Below are positions 44,626 through 53,100 of a DNA stretch of 64,000 nt, one piece after another. How positions within the stretch are numbered: the first letter of the stretch is position 1; each line of letters opens with the position of its first letter. The DNA comes from Planococcus liqunii (GTDB lineage: Bacteria; Bacillota; Bacilli; Bacillales_A; Planococcaceae), in contig NZ_CP129238.1 of assembly GCF_030413595.1 (NCBI RefSeq), forward strand, positions 3,472,001 to 3,536,000. Direction: 5' to 3'. The notes below the pieces were generated by a model. The model was not told where the DNA came from, did no database searches, and was given only the letters and a program-made list of their open reading frames with translations. A program made the position numbers and the translations under genes.

Positions 44626-46140
44626 TTACACCAATTGTTCTTTTTTCGGCAACATGGTTCCATGCTGCGCCAAGTTTGTGTGCCATGCAAAGGCTTTTTC
44701 CAGCACATGCGGAGTTTGGCCGCCGCGCGTCAATGCTTCTGCGTAATACTCGCGAAGTGCATCGCGATAAGAAGGATGGACACAGTTTTCAATGATGAGG
44801 CTGACACGTTCACGAGGCGCCAGCCCGCGAAGGTCTGCATACCCTTGCTCGGTCACGACAATGTCTACATCATGTTCCGTGTGGTCTACGTGAGAGACGA
44901 ACGGCACAATGCTTGAAACTTTGCCTTCTTTGGCAATCGATTTCGTTACAAAAATAGCAAGGCGTGCGTTGCGGGCAAAATCTCCGGAACCGCCGATGCC
45001 GTTCATCATTTTCGTACCGCATACATGCGTCGAATTCACGTTTCCATAAATGTCGAACTCGAGTGCTGTGTTGATGGAAATCAGCCCGAGGCGGCGGATG
45101 ATTTCCGGATGGTTCGAGATTTCCTGCGGACGCAGGACAATTTTATCGCGGTATTTTTCAAAATTGCCGTAAACCTGCTTCATTTTCTCTTCCGAAAGCG
45201 TAATTGAACAGCATGAAGCGAAATCCACTTTGCCGGCGTCCATCAAATCGAATACAGCGTCCTGCAATACTTCCGAGTACACTTCCAGGTTTTTAAACTC
45301 CGAATCGATCATGCCATGCAGTACCGCATTTGCTACGGAACCGATGCCGGATTGAAGCGGCGCCAATTTTTCTGTCAATCGTTCTGCGCGGATTTCGGAA
45401 CGCAGGAACTCAAGCAAATGATCTGCCATCATTTTTGTTTCCTCGTCCGGCTGGACGATTGTAGAAGCCGAATCTTTCTGCTCGGTAAATACGATGCCGC
45501 GGATTTTATCCAGCTCGACAGGGATGCCGGCCGTGCCAATGCGGTCATCCACTTTGGTCAACGGAATCGGCATGCGCTCGCCTTGTTTTCCGGTATCGTA
45601 AATATCATGGATCCCTTCAAACAAGTCCGGCTGGGCCGTATTGATTTCCACGATGATGTTTTTCGCATGTTTCGCAAAGATTGCGGAGTTTCCGACCGAC
45701 GTGGTTGGAATGATCATGCCATCTTCAGTTATCGAAAGCGCTTCCACGATTGCAAAGTCAATTGTTTCCGTAACATTGGTGCGAATCCATTCGGCTGTAT
45801 GGGACAAATGATGGTCGACAAACAGCATTTCGCCTTCGTTGATTTTTTTGCGCATTGCCGGTTCTGCCTGGAACGGCAAGCGTTTATTGACAATGCCTGC
45901 TTCTGCAAACAATTTGTCGATATCCGAGCCTAATGAAGCTCCTGTAAATACGTTCACTTTAAAGCTTTCCGTTTCTGCCCGTTTTATTAAAGCAAAAGGA
46001 ACCGCTTTTACGTCTCCCGCACGTGTAAATCCGCTAAGGCCCAACGTCATGCCGTCTTGAATCCACGAAGCCGCTTCTTCAGGCGTTACCACACGGTTCA
46101 CCAATTCAGCAGCTCTTACCCGTCCAAGTTTTTTCTCCAT
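44626..46140 (-). CDS. Acetyl-CoA hydrolase / succinyl-CoA:acetate CoA-transferase, copy 1
   Basis: 504 residues from ATG 46140 (GAGAG eight bases upstream; the frame extends three codons). Class-I CoA-transferase fold of the Cat1/AarC/Ach1 type. The catalytic glutamate region is EFDIYGNVNSTHVCGT, with GIGGSGDFARNARL and TEQGYADLRGLAPRERVSLI following. It moves CoA between succinyl- and acetyl-CoA or hydrolyses acetyl-CoA. A very close paralogue lies at 47148-48641, with a LytTR regulator between them, all on the same strand. Confidence 0.9.
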   Translation of the reverse strand: MEKKLGRVRAAELVNRVVTPEEAASWIQDGMTLGLSGFTRAGDVKAVPFALIKRAETESFKVNVFTGASLGSDIDKLFAEAGIVNKRLPFQAEPAMRKKINEGEMLFVDHHLSHTAEWIRTNVTETIDFAIVEALSITEDGMIIPTTSVGNSAIFAKHAKNIIVEINTAQPDLFEGIHDIYDTGKQGERMPIPLTKVDDRIGTAGIPVELDKIRGIVFTEQKDSASTIVQPDEETKMMADHLLEFLRSEIRAERLTEKLAPLQSGIGSVANAVLHGMIDSEFKNLEVYSEVLQDAVFDLMDAGKVDFASCCSITLSEEKMKQVYGNFEKYRDKIVLRPQEISNHPEIIRRLGLISINTALEFDIYGNVNSTHVCGTKMMNGIGGSGDFARNARLAIFVTKSIAKEGKVSSIVPFVSHVDHTEHDVDIVVTEQGYADLRGLAPRERVSLIIENCVHPSYRDALREYYAEALTRGGQTPHVLEKAFAWHTNLAQHGTMLPKKEQLV

Positions 46141-46204
46141 CTTCATCACTCTCTTTCGAAGTTAGTAAGCTAATCCACATTTGACACCAGATAAAGCGTT
46201 TTCA

Positions 46205-46218
46205 TGAGCGAACGCTCA
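46205..46218 (-). promoter_or_regulatory. Inverted repeat in the promoter region of CoA-transferase copy 1
   Basis: TGAGCG-AA-CGCTCA, six-base perfect arms, 65 bases before the start. It has the look of a TetR- or similar dimer operator. No TetR gene is in the neighbourhood. Confidence 0.4.
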
Positions 46219-46382
46219 GTTTTAATCCGTTTTGTTTTATCAAAGGACTTCCTTTTTCAGCTTCTGTTATTTTCTAATTATTAGATAACTTTATCTTAAA
46301 ATGTGTCTAAAATGTGTTTCACAGGGTAGAAGAGTGATAAAAATGGCTAAACCAGATAATTCGGAGCCTGAAGCAGCACTTT

Positions 46383-47027
46383 CTAAAATCCGAGCAATTT
46401 CCGGAAATAACTTGAATAGGATTGGCTGACCGGGATGCGCGCGCCGTTATTCATCGCCAGCACAAAAGTCGAATGCGTATCCGGATAAATCTCTTCTATA
46501 TGATGGACATTCACGATAAACGAGCGGTGGCAGCGGATGAACAAGTCCCTCGGCAGCATGTATTCAAATTCCTGCAGCGAGTTTTTATTCGTCCCCCAAA
46601 AATCATCTGCATAGACATAGGTTTTGCGGTCTTTTACTTCCAAGTATTTCACACCGCTGAACGGAATCGGCTTCCAGCCATCGGCGCTTTTAACGGTAAC
46701 CACGGATTTGCCGTCTGTAAAAGCCGGGTAAATCGCCATCACCACCCCTTCGAGCTGTCCGTCCTGCTCGAACGGAACTGCCATGCCGTGGTAAGGTACG
46801 CCAAAGATTTCCTTGTCAATAAACTCCGAAGCTTTCTGTTTTGTGTCCAGCGCTTTATAGGCGATGGTTCCTTCTTTTACCGGATCCCCAATTTGAATCT
46901 TCAAATCGATCCGTTTGCTTGGCCTGTAATAGATATATTCCTTTGTATTTGATACCGCAATTGAGATTTCATCGGAAAACAATTCTCCAATAACATCCAA
47001 CAGCGAATCAAGTGTAAGCCTCTCCAT
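46383..47027 (-). CDS. LytTR-family transcription regulator with N-terminal sensor domain
   Basis: 214 residues from ATG 47027 (AGGAGG six bases upstream). Residues about 1-108 resemble the ligand-sensing domain found in soluble chemoreceptor-like proteins such as YfmS (YIYYRPSKRIDLKIQIGDPV, FGVPYHGMAVPFEQDGQLEG). Residues about 115-214 are a LytTR DNA-binding domain (MLPRDLFIRCHRSFIVNVHH, then GARIPVSQSYSSYFRKLL). There is no response-regulator receiver, so it would sense a small molecule directly. Its place between two CoA-transferase copies suggests it controls them, in response to acetate, succinate or a related acid. That is inference. Confidence 0.82.
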   Translation of the reverse strand: MERLTLDSLLDVIGELFSDEISIAVSNTKEYIYYRPSKRIDLKIQIGDPVKEGTIAYKALDTKQKASEFIDKEIFGVPYHGMAVPFEQDGQLEGVVMAIYPAFTDGKSVVTVKSADGWKPIPFSGVKYLEVKDRKTYVYADDFWGTNKNSLQEFEYMLPRDLFIRCHRSFIVNVHHIEEIYPDTHSTFVLAMNNGARIPVSQSYSSYFRKLLGF

Positions 47028-47098
47028 AATCGGCCTCCTGTCTTTTATCAATGCTTAAATTATAGCGCAGCCCCGTGCCTGCTCACAGCCCAAATTAA

Positions 47099-47127
47099 AA
47101 CAGCCGCCCTTTTTAGGGGCAGCTGTT
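47099..47127 (-). terminator. Terminator after CoA-transferase copy 2
   Basis: 11-bp stem AACAGCTGCCC / GGGCGGCTGTT (one G-U) followed on the minus strand by TTAATTT. Confidence 0.75.
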
Positions 47128-47147
47128 CGATTTTCCGCCATATATCA

Positions 47148-48641
47148 TTAGAGCATCGTACCGGTTTGCGCCAGTTTCGCGTGCCACGAGAAAGCCTGTT
47201 CCAGCACATGAGGCGTCTGTCCGCCGCGTGCCAAAGCTTCCATATAATAATCCTGCATTTTTTCTTTGTACATCGGATGCACACAGTTCTCGATGATCCG
47301 CGCTGCACGTTCCCGCGGAGCCAATCCGCGCAAGTCCGCATAGCCCTGTTCCGTCACTACGATATCGACGTCGTGTTCCGTATGGTCGATATGGGTCGCA
47401 AACGGAACGACGCTCGAAATTCTGCCGCCTTTGGCAATTGATTTGGTAACAAAGATGGAAAGGCGTGCATTGCGGGCAAAATCTCCGGACCCGCCGATGC
47501 CGTTCATCATTTTTGTCCCCGATACATGGGTCGAATTGACGTTGCCGTAAATATCGAATTCAAGTGCCGTGTTGATGGAAATCAGCCCGAGGCGGCGGAT
47601 AATTTCCGGATGATTGGAAATCTCCTGCGGCCGCAAAATCAGCTTGTCGCGGTATTTTTCGAAATTTCCGTAGACCTGCTTCATTTTTTCCTCAGACAAA
47701 GTGATGGAAGAACTCGAAGCGAAACGGACTTTCCCTGCATCAATCAGCTCAAACACCGCATCCTGAAGCACTTCCGAGTAAACTTCCAAGTCGTCAAACT
47801 CCGAATCAAGCAAGCCGTGAAGAACCGCATTGGCCACGGTTCCGATGCCCGACTGCAGCGGAGCCAAGCGTTCTGTCAATCTTCCTGCCCGGACTTCGGA
47901 ACGGAGGAAATTCAGCAAGTGCTCCGCCATCTGTTCGGTTTCCTCGTCCGCAGCCGCAATCGTCGAAGGGGAATCCGGCTGATGTGTAAAAACGATGCCC
48001 CGCACCTTCTCCAAATCGACCGGAATTCCCGGCACACCGATGCGGTCATCCACGCGAGTCAGTGGAATCGGCAAACGATCCCCCTGTTTGCCGGTATCGT
48101 AAATATCGTGTATCCCTTCAAACAATGCCGGCTGCGCCGTATTGATTTCCACAATGACATTTTTCGCATATTGCACAAAAAGAGCCGAGTTTCCGACGGA
48201 CGTGGTCGGGATGATCAATCCGTCTTCCGTTACGCCCAGCGCTTCAATAATCGCGAAGTCGATCGGTTCGATGACCCCGGCTTTGATCCATTCCGCCGTC
48301 TGGGACAAGTGATGGTCGACAAACAGCATTTCGCCTTCGTTGATTTTCCGGCGCATCACCGGGTCAGCCTGAAACGGCAGGCGTTTGCCCACGATACCCG
48401 CTTCCGCAAACAAACGATCGATGTCCGAACCCAAAGAAGCCCCGGTAAACACATTCACTTTAAAGCTTTCCGTTTCTGCCCGCTTGATCAATGCAAGCGG
48501 CACCGCTTTGGCGTCCCCTGCGCGCGTAAATCCGCTGAGACCCAGCGTCATTCCGTCCTGAATCCAAGAAGCCGCCAGTTCTGCGTCAATAATCCGTTCC
48601 TGCAATTGTATGGCTTTAATGCGTTCTAGAGTATGTCCCAT
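47148..48641 (-). CDS. Acetyl-CoA hydrolase / succinyl-CoA:acetate CoA-transferase, copy 2
   Basis: 497 residues from ATG 48641 (AAAGGTG upstream). Nearly identical to copy 1 over its length, including EFDIYGNVNSTHVSGT, GIGGSGDFARNARLSIFVTK and RGLAPRERAARIIENCVHP. Differences gather in the N-terminal 20 residues and a loop near residues 225-245. It lacks copy 1's C-terminal tail after GTMLP. The high similarity implies a recent duplication with the regulator gene caught between. Confidence 0.9.
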   Translation of the reverse strand: MGHTLERIKAIQLQERIIDAELAASWIQDGMTLGLSGFTRAGDAKAVPLALIKRAETESFKVNVFTGASLGSDIDRLFAEAGIVGKRLPFQADPVMRRKINEGEMLFVDHHLSQTAEWIKAGVIEPIDFAIIEALGVTEDGLIIPTTSVGNSALFVQYAKNVIVEINTAQPALFEGIHDIYDTGKQGDRLPIPLTRVDDRIGVPGIPVDLEKVRGIVFTHQPDSPSTIAAADEETEQMAEHLLNFLRSEVRAGRLTERLAPLQSGIGTVANAVLHGLLDSEFDDLEVYSEVLQDAVFELIDAGKVRFASSSSITLSEEKMKQVYGNFEKYRDKLILRPQEISNHPEIIRRLGLISINTALEFDIYGNVNSTHVSGTKMMNGIGGSGDFARNARLSIFVTKSIAKGGRISSVVPFATHIDHTEHDVDIVVTEQGYADLRGLAPRERAARIIENCVHPMYKEKMQDYYMEALARGGQTPHVLEQAFSWHAKLAQTGTML

Positions 48642-48955
48642 CACAGTCACCTTTCGTGGCTCAATTATCTTCTGTTCCTGTCTTAATTATACCTTACCTT
48701 CATAGAGGCTTAATAAACCCTTGCTCCCTGTTTCTACTATATTATGCTTTCTATTCACACCGCTGTAACAAAACCAATTAAGATTCTTTCGTTTGTAAGC
48801 GTTTCATTTGCTATTCAGAAGTGATATTCAGATAATTTCCCAACGCAAAAACGAACCAAAAAGGCTTTGTAACAGCCTTTATGAATAATGAGAATATTTA
48901 TATAACAAAATAATAAATTGTTTTGAAATCGTGATATTTTTATAAGAAAAACCCA
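48642..48955. other. Intergenic region between CoA-transferase copy 2 and the MFS genes
   Basis: Divergent control region, AT-rich. It holds the cre-like 13-mer at 48794-48806 and a small hairpin (AAAGGCT / AGCCTTT, about 48860-48881). No coding frame recognised. Confidence 0.4.
48794..48806. promoter_or_regulatory. cre-like 13-mer
   Basis: TGTAAGCGTTTCA, one base shorter than a standard cre. A second copy of this form (TGAAAGCGTTTCA) lies before nupC at 59828-59840. Confidence 0.35.
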
Positions 48956-48984
48956 TTGACTTTAAGAATTTTTCATCATAATAT
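48956..48984 (+). promoter_or_regulatory. SigA-type promoter of the tandem MFS genes
   Basis: TTGACT (48956-48961), 17-base spacer, TAATAT (48979-48984), 63 bases before the first MFS start. Confidence 0.7.
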
Positions 48985-49047
48985 AGGAAAGTTGTCAAAA
49001 CAAGTAGAGTTTGTACAATAATTTTAATTGAATCGAGGCACCACTTA

Positions 49048-50283
49048 ATGTCTTCACCACAACGTAAAAAAATCAGCATATTAATGATTACAATGTTTAT
49101 TGCGATAACAAGTTTTGGAATTACCGGCCCGGTGATTCCGGCTTATCTGGAATCGATCAATCAAGGCGGGATGGCTTCAGGAATGATCATTGCGATCTTC
49201 GCCGGTGCACAACTTCTGTTTGCCCCGCTTGGCGGCAAATGGACCGATCAATTTGGCCGCCGCAAAATGATCATCATCGGTCTGATGCTGATCACTGCCG
49301 GCGGTTTTATATTTTATGCCACCGACATCTTATGGATTTTATATGCGGCGCGGGTCATCGGCGGAATCGGCGATGCGTTCCTGATTCCGGCGGTTTTCGC
49401 TTATACAGCGGACATCACGACGCCGGAACAGCGTGCGAAAGGCACCGGCCTCGTAACGGCTTCCATGTCGATGGGCCTTGTAGCCGGCCCTGCAATCATG
49501 CTGTTTATGTCGGATTTCGATGTAAAAGCGCCGTTTCTCCTGTCTGCGTTTATCACTCTTAGCGCAGTTCTGTTCTCCGTCGCATTTTTAAAAGAAAGCG
49601 ACCCTTTGCGGACGGGTCAAGCCAATGTACGGGATTTAGCGGATGAAGAATCGATGTCCAAAAAAATTGCCCGTTCCACCAAAATGCCGTATTTCATTCC
49701 ATTGATTATCACGTTCGTAATGAGCTTTGGTTTGATTGCTTACGAATCGATTTTCGGCTTGGTGCTCAATGATGAATTCAATGCCAGCGTCCAGGACATC
49801 GCCCTTATGTGCATCGCCATCCAAGGCGTCAGTGTTTTGACCCAGCTGTTTGCAGTCGAGCGGCTGATCCGCCGCTTTGGGGAAGTGCCTGTCCTCATTG
49901 CCTTTCTTGGAGTCGCTTCTGCCGGTTTCCTGCTCGCGCTTGTAGCTGACACGTACGCCATGTTCTTTGCCGTGACATTGATCATTTTCATGGCGATGTC
50001 CATCCTCCGCCCGGTGTTGAATATCCTTATTTCCAAACTGGCAAAAGGCGAAGTCGGTTTTGCGATGGGGCTCAGTACGTCCTTTATGGGAATCGGCAAC
50101 GTCGTCGGCCCGATTTCAGCGGGGCTGTTGTACGACATCAACCTGGTTTTCCCGTTCATCCTCGGGCTCATCATGCTGGCAGCCACGATTTCAATTACAG
50201 CCGCCTGGCATTTGTCGCGCGGCAAAAAAACGGCCCCGATGCCTGAAGAAGCACTTTCATTTAAAGCTGAATCTGCTGTTTAA
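49048..50283 (+). CDS. MFS drug:H+ antiporter-like transporter, tandem copy 1
   Basis: 411 residues, 12 membrane segments, DHA1 type. Motif A is intact (GGKWTDQFGRRKMI). Motif C in segment 5, normally GPGIGG, reads GLVAGPAIMLFMSD: the GG of the antiporter motif is lost. The N-terminal motif has GITGPVIPAYL where copies 2 and 3 have GIIxPILPxYL. GAGG lies nine bases before the ATG. Co-transcribed with copy 2: the 69-base gap has no terminator. Substrate unknown. Confidence 0.85.
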   Translation: MSSPQRKKISILMITMFIAITSFGITGPVIPAYLESINQGGMASGMIIAIFAGAQLLFAPLGGKWTDQFGRRKMIIIGLMLITAGGFIFYATDILWILYAARVIGGIGDAFLIPAVFAYTADITTPEQRAKGTGLVTASMSMGLVAGPAIMLFMSDFDVKAPFLLSAFITLSAVLFSVAFLKESDPLRTGQANVRDLADEESMSKKIARSTKMPYFIPLIITFVMSFGLIAYESIFGLVLNDEFNASVQDIALMCIAIQGVSVLTQLFAVERLIRRFGEVPVLIAFLGVASAGFLLALVADTYAMFFAVTLIIFMAMSILRPVLNILISKLAKGEVGFAMGLSTSFMGIGNVVGPISAGLLYDINLVFPFILGLIMLAATISITAAWHLSRGKKTAPMPEEALSFKAESAV

Positions 50284-50352
50284 CCATTATATCTCCGACG
50301 CTTTGCTTTTGATGAAACCAATTTATTCGATAGAAAAGAGGCTTTTCCTGTA

Positions 50353-51585
50353 ATGTCTTCTCAACAACGCAAAAAAATCACGATCCTGATGGTGAATATG
50401 TTTATCGCCATCGCCAGCTTCGGAATCATCGTCCCGATTCTCCCCGCATATCTCGTATCCATCAACCAAGGCGGTACCGCTGCCGGTTTGATGATTGCCA
50501 TCTTCGCCGGAGCCCAGCTTCTGTTCTCGCCGCTCGGCGGCAAATGGGCGGACAACTATGGACCGCGCAAAGTCATCATCATCGGTTTGTCGCTTTTGAC
50601 GGTTTCCATGTTGATGTTCTATGCGACGGATTCCATTTGGCTTCTATATGCTTCTCGCATCGTTGGGGGCATTGGCGACGCTTTTCTTGTCCCGGGCATC
50701 TTTACGTATGTAGCGGGCATCACGACAGCCGCGCAGCGCGCGAAAGGCACGGGATTGGTCACAGCGTCCATGTCACTCGGTTTGGTTATCGGACCTGGAA
50801 TCGGCGGCTTTTTAGCTGATTTCGACTTGAAATTGCCGTTCCTTGTTTCGGCAATCGTCACTTTCACTGCCGTCATCTTTTCCTTGGCCATGCTGAAAGA
50901 AATTGCACCGACTGCCGACAGCACGAAGCAGGCGGAAGAATTCGCAAAAGACGAATCGATGCTGGAGCAAATCGGCCGTTCCGTGAAAATGCCGTATTTC
51001 ATTCCATTGATCATCACGTTTGTCATGAGCTTTGGGCTGGTCGCTTACGAGTCGGTGATCGGCATGTATTTAACGACGGAGTACGGTTCAACTTCCAAAG
51101 ACATTGCCATGATGATTACCGCAACCGGTCTTGTCAGCGTCATTATCCAAGTGTTTGCCGTAGACCGATTGGTGCGCCGCTTCGGTGAAGTGCCGGTGCT
51201 GATCGCTTTCCTCGGCCTTGCGACTGCCGGTTTCCTTTTGTCGCTTGTTGCAGGAAGCTACGCTTCGTTCTTTGGCGTGTCGCTCGTCATTTTCCTGGCA
51301 ATGGCCATTTTGCGGCCGGTGCTCAATATCCTGATTTCGAAAATGGCAGAAGGCGAAGTCGGCTTTGCGATGGGCATGAATACGTCCTACATGAGCCTCG
51401 GCAATGTTCTGGGGCCTTTGTCTGCCGGCCTGCTGTTCGATTTCAACATCAACTATCCGTTTATCCTTGGCCTCGGCCTGTTGATGGTCACCTTGTCCAT
51501 TGCGGTTGCCTGGCGCAGTTCACGTGCAGCAAAAGCATTGGCGCTTATGCGCATAGAAGAATCTGAAGCTGAGTCTCTTGTTTAA
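50353..51585 (+). CDS. MFS drug:H+ antiporter-like transporter, tandem copy 2
   Basis: 410 residues, 12 membrane segments. Motif C is intact (GLVIGPGIGGFLAD), while motif A has Pro for Arg (GGKWADNYGPRKVI). The rest closely follows copies 1 and 3, including GEVPVLIAFLG and GEVGFAMGMNTSYMSLGN. AGAGG is 11 bases upstream of the ATG. Ends at a terminator. Confidence 0.86.
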   Translation: MSSQQRKKITILMVNMFIAIASFGIIVPILPAYLVSINQGGTAAGLMIAIFAGAQLLFSPLGGKWADNYGPRKVIIIGLSLLTVSMLMFYATDSIWLLYASRIVGGIGDAFLVPGIFTYVAGITTAAQRAKGTGLVTASMSLGLVIGPGIGGFLADFDLKLPFLVSAIVTFTAVIFSLAMLKEIAPTADSTKQAEEFAKDESMLEQIGRSVKMPYFIPLIITFVMSFGLVAYESVIGMYLTTEYGSTSKDIAMMITATGLVSVIIQVFAVDRLVRRFGEVPVLIAFLGLATAGFLLSLVAGSYASFFGVSLVIFLAMAILRPVLNILISKMAEGEVGFAMGMNTSYMSLGNVLGPLSAGLLFDFNINYPFILGLGLLMVTLSIAVAWRSSRAAKALALMRIEESEAESLV

Positions 51586-51600
51586 GAGATTCAGTTTTTT
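51570..51600 (+). terminator. Terminator after MFS copy 2
   Basis: 10-bp stem TGAGTCTCTT / AAGAGATTCA with a GTTT loop, then six T. It includes the stop codon of the gene. Confidence 0.8.
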
Positions 51601-51675
51601 ATTGCTAAAAATACACGTCGGCGGGAGATGAATTTCACTTCCCGAAATAAATTTCCGAAACTCAGTTCAGTTGCA

Positions 51676-51705
51676 TTGACAAAAACTGCCTGCTCAAATT
51701 ACTAT
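51676..51705 (+). promoter_or_regulatory. SigA-type promoter of MFS copy 3
   Basis: TTGACA (51676-51681), 18-base spacer, TACTAT (51700-51705). Confidence 0.65.
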
Positions 51706-51761
51706 AGGTAGGCTGAGAAAAAAACTCGGGACTATATATAGAAGAAAAGAGGCTGCTGCCC

Positions 51762-52961
51762 ATGTCTGCGGACCAAAGAAAAAAGATTATTATATTGATG
51801 ATCAATATGTTTATTGCCATCGGAAGCTTCGGCATTATTATCCCGATCCTTCCCTCTTATCTCCAATCGATTAATCAAGGCGGCTTGGCTGCCGGCCTCA
51901 TGATTGCCATATTCGCGGCGGCGCAGTTTGTATTCTCGCCGGTTGCCGGAAAATGGGCGGATCAGTATGGCCGCCGGAAAATGATCATTTACGGGCTGGC
52001 CGGTTTGACGCTTTCCATGTTTGTGTTTTATATGTCGGATTCCATCTGGATTCTGTACCTGTCGCGCGTAATCGGCGGAGTCGGAGCTGCGATGCTCGTT
52101 CCGGCCATCTTTGCCTATATCGCCGATATTACAACGTTCGACCAGCGGGCTAAAGGAAACAGCCTGGTTTCTGCCGCCATGTCGCTTGGCATCGTTGTAG
52201 GGCCAGGAATCGGCGGATTCCTGGCTGAGTACGACTTAAAATTGCCATTTTTGGTATCGGCGCTCGTTTCGTTAGTGGCCGTCCTCTTCTCGATGATTTG
52301 GCTGAAAGAAAACGATGCTGTTGAAGCGGATCCGGCGTTGGCTGCTACCTTGACGGATGAAGAATCCATGATGAAGAAAATCGGGCGCTCGGTGACCATG
52401 CCGTATTTCATCCCGTTGGTGATTACCCTGGTCATGAGCTTCGGTTTGCTGGCGTATGAATCGGTCGTCGGATTGTATCTCGACAACCAGTTCCAGTCGA
52501 CCGCTAAAGACATCGCCTTTATGATTACCGCTACGGGAATCGTCGGTGTGATCGTGCAGCTGTTCATCGTGGACCGCATCGTCCGCCGCTTCGGCGAAGT
52601 GCCCGTGCTGATTGCCTTTATCGGTGTCGCAGCAGCCGGTTTCCTTTTGTCGTTGTTTGCCGGAAGCTACGCGATGTTCTTTACCGTATCCCTAATCATC
52701 TTTATGGCAACATCTATTTTGCGTCCAGTGCTTAATACACTCATCTCCAAAATGGCGGATGGCGAAGTCGGATTTGCGATGGGCATGAACAATGCTTATA
52801 TGAGCATCGGCAATGTCATCGGGCCGCTTCTTGCCGGAGTGCTTTATGATTTCAACATCTCTTATCCGTTTATCCTGGGATTCGTCATGCTGATGGTCAC
52901 CATGATGATTACGGTCACATGGCACCGTTCACGCGCAGCGAAAATCAATCCGGCTCTGTAA
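51762..52961 (+). CDS. MFS drug:H+ antiporter-like transporter, tandem copy 3
   Basis: 399 residues, 12 membrane segments. Both motif A (GKWADQYGRRKMI) and motif C (GIVVGPGIGGFLAE) are canonical, so this copy best keeps the ancestral form. It has its own promoter and terminator. The next gene downstream on the same strand is the CarH-like regulator. Confidence 0.86.
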   Translation: MSADQRKKIIILMINMFIAIGSFGIIIPILPSYLQSINQGGLAAGLMIAIFAAAQFVFSPVAGKWADQYGRRKMIIYGLAGLTLSMFVFYMSDSIWILYLSRVIGGVGAAMLVPAIFAYIADITTFDQRAKGNSLVSAAMSLGIVVGPGIGGFLAEYDLKLPFLVSALVSLVAVLFSMIWLKENDAVEADPALAATLTDEESMMKKIGRSVTMPYFIPLVITLVMSFGLLAYESVVGLYLDNQFQSTAKDIAFMITATGIVGVIVQLFIVDRIVRRFGEVPVLIAFIGVAAAGFLLSLFAGSYAMFFTVSLIIFMATSILRPVLNTLISKMADGEVGFAMGMNNAYMSIGNVIGPLLAGVLYDFNISYPFILGFVMLMVTMMITVTWHRSRAAKINPAL

Positions 52962-52969
52962 GCCGACAA

Positions 52970-53001
52970 AACTGGATCCTTTCGCGGGTTCCAGTTTTTT
53001 T
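52970..53001 (+). terminator. Terminator after MFS copy 3
   Basis: 10-bp stem AACTGGATCC / GGTTCCAGTT with one mismatch, then a T-run. Confidence 0.8.
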
Positions 53002-53033
53002 ATACATTCTTTCACCCCTCATATCCCTAAAGC

Positions 53034-53072
53034 TTTACTGAATGCCTCTAAAGGTTGTATAATAATTATACA
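53034..53072 (+). promoter_or_regulatory. Promoter and palindromic operator of the CarH-like gene
   Basis: TTTACT (53034-53039), 18-base spacer, TATAAT (53058-53063). The -10 lies inside a perfect 17-base palindrome, TGTATAATAATTATACA (53056-53072), so a protein bound there would shut off the promoter. Autoregulation by the gene product is the simplest reading. Confidence 0.6.
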
Positions 53073-53100
53073 GACATGTTAAAGAAACGGAGGTCTAGCT

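Noticed and set aside
46344..46430. 28-codon plus-strand frame before the end of the LytTR gene
   Set aside because: Weak binding site, overlaps the 3' end of the LytTR gene in antisense, no recognisable features.
47526..48629. 367-codon plus-strand frame opposite CoA-transferase copy 2
   Set aside because: It is antisense to a clearly conserved gene, has no ribosome binding site, and reads as an Arg/His/Gln-rich composition typical of a shadow frame.
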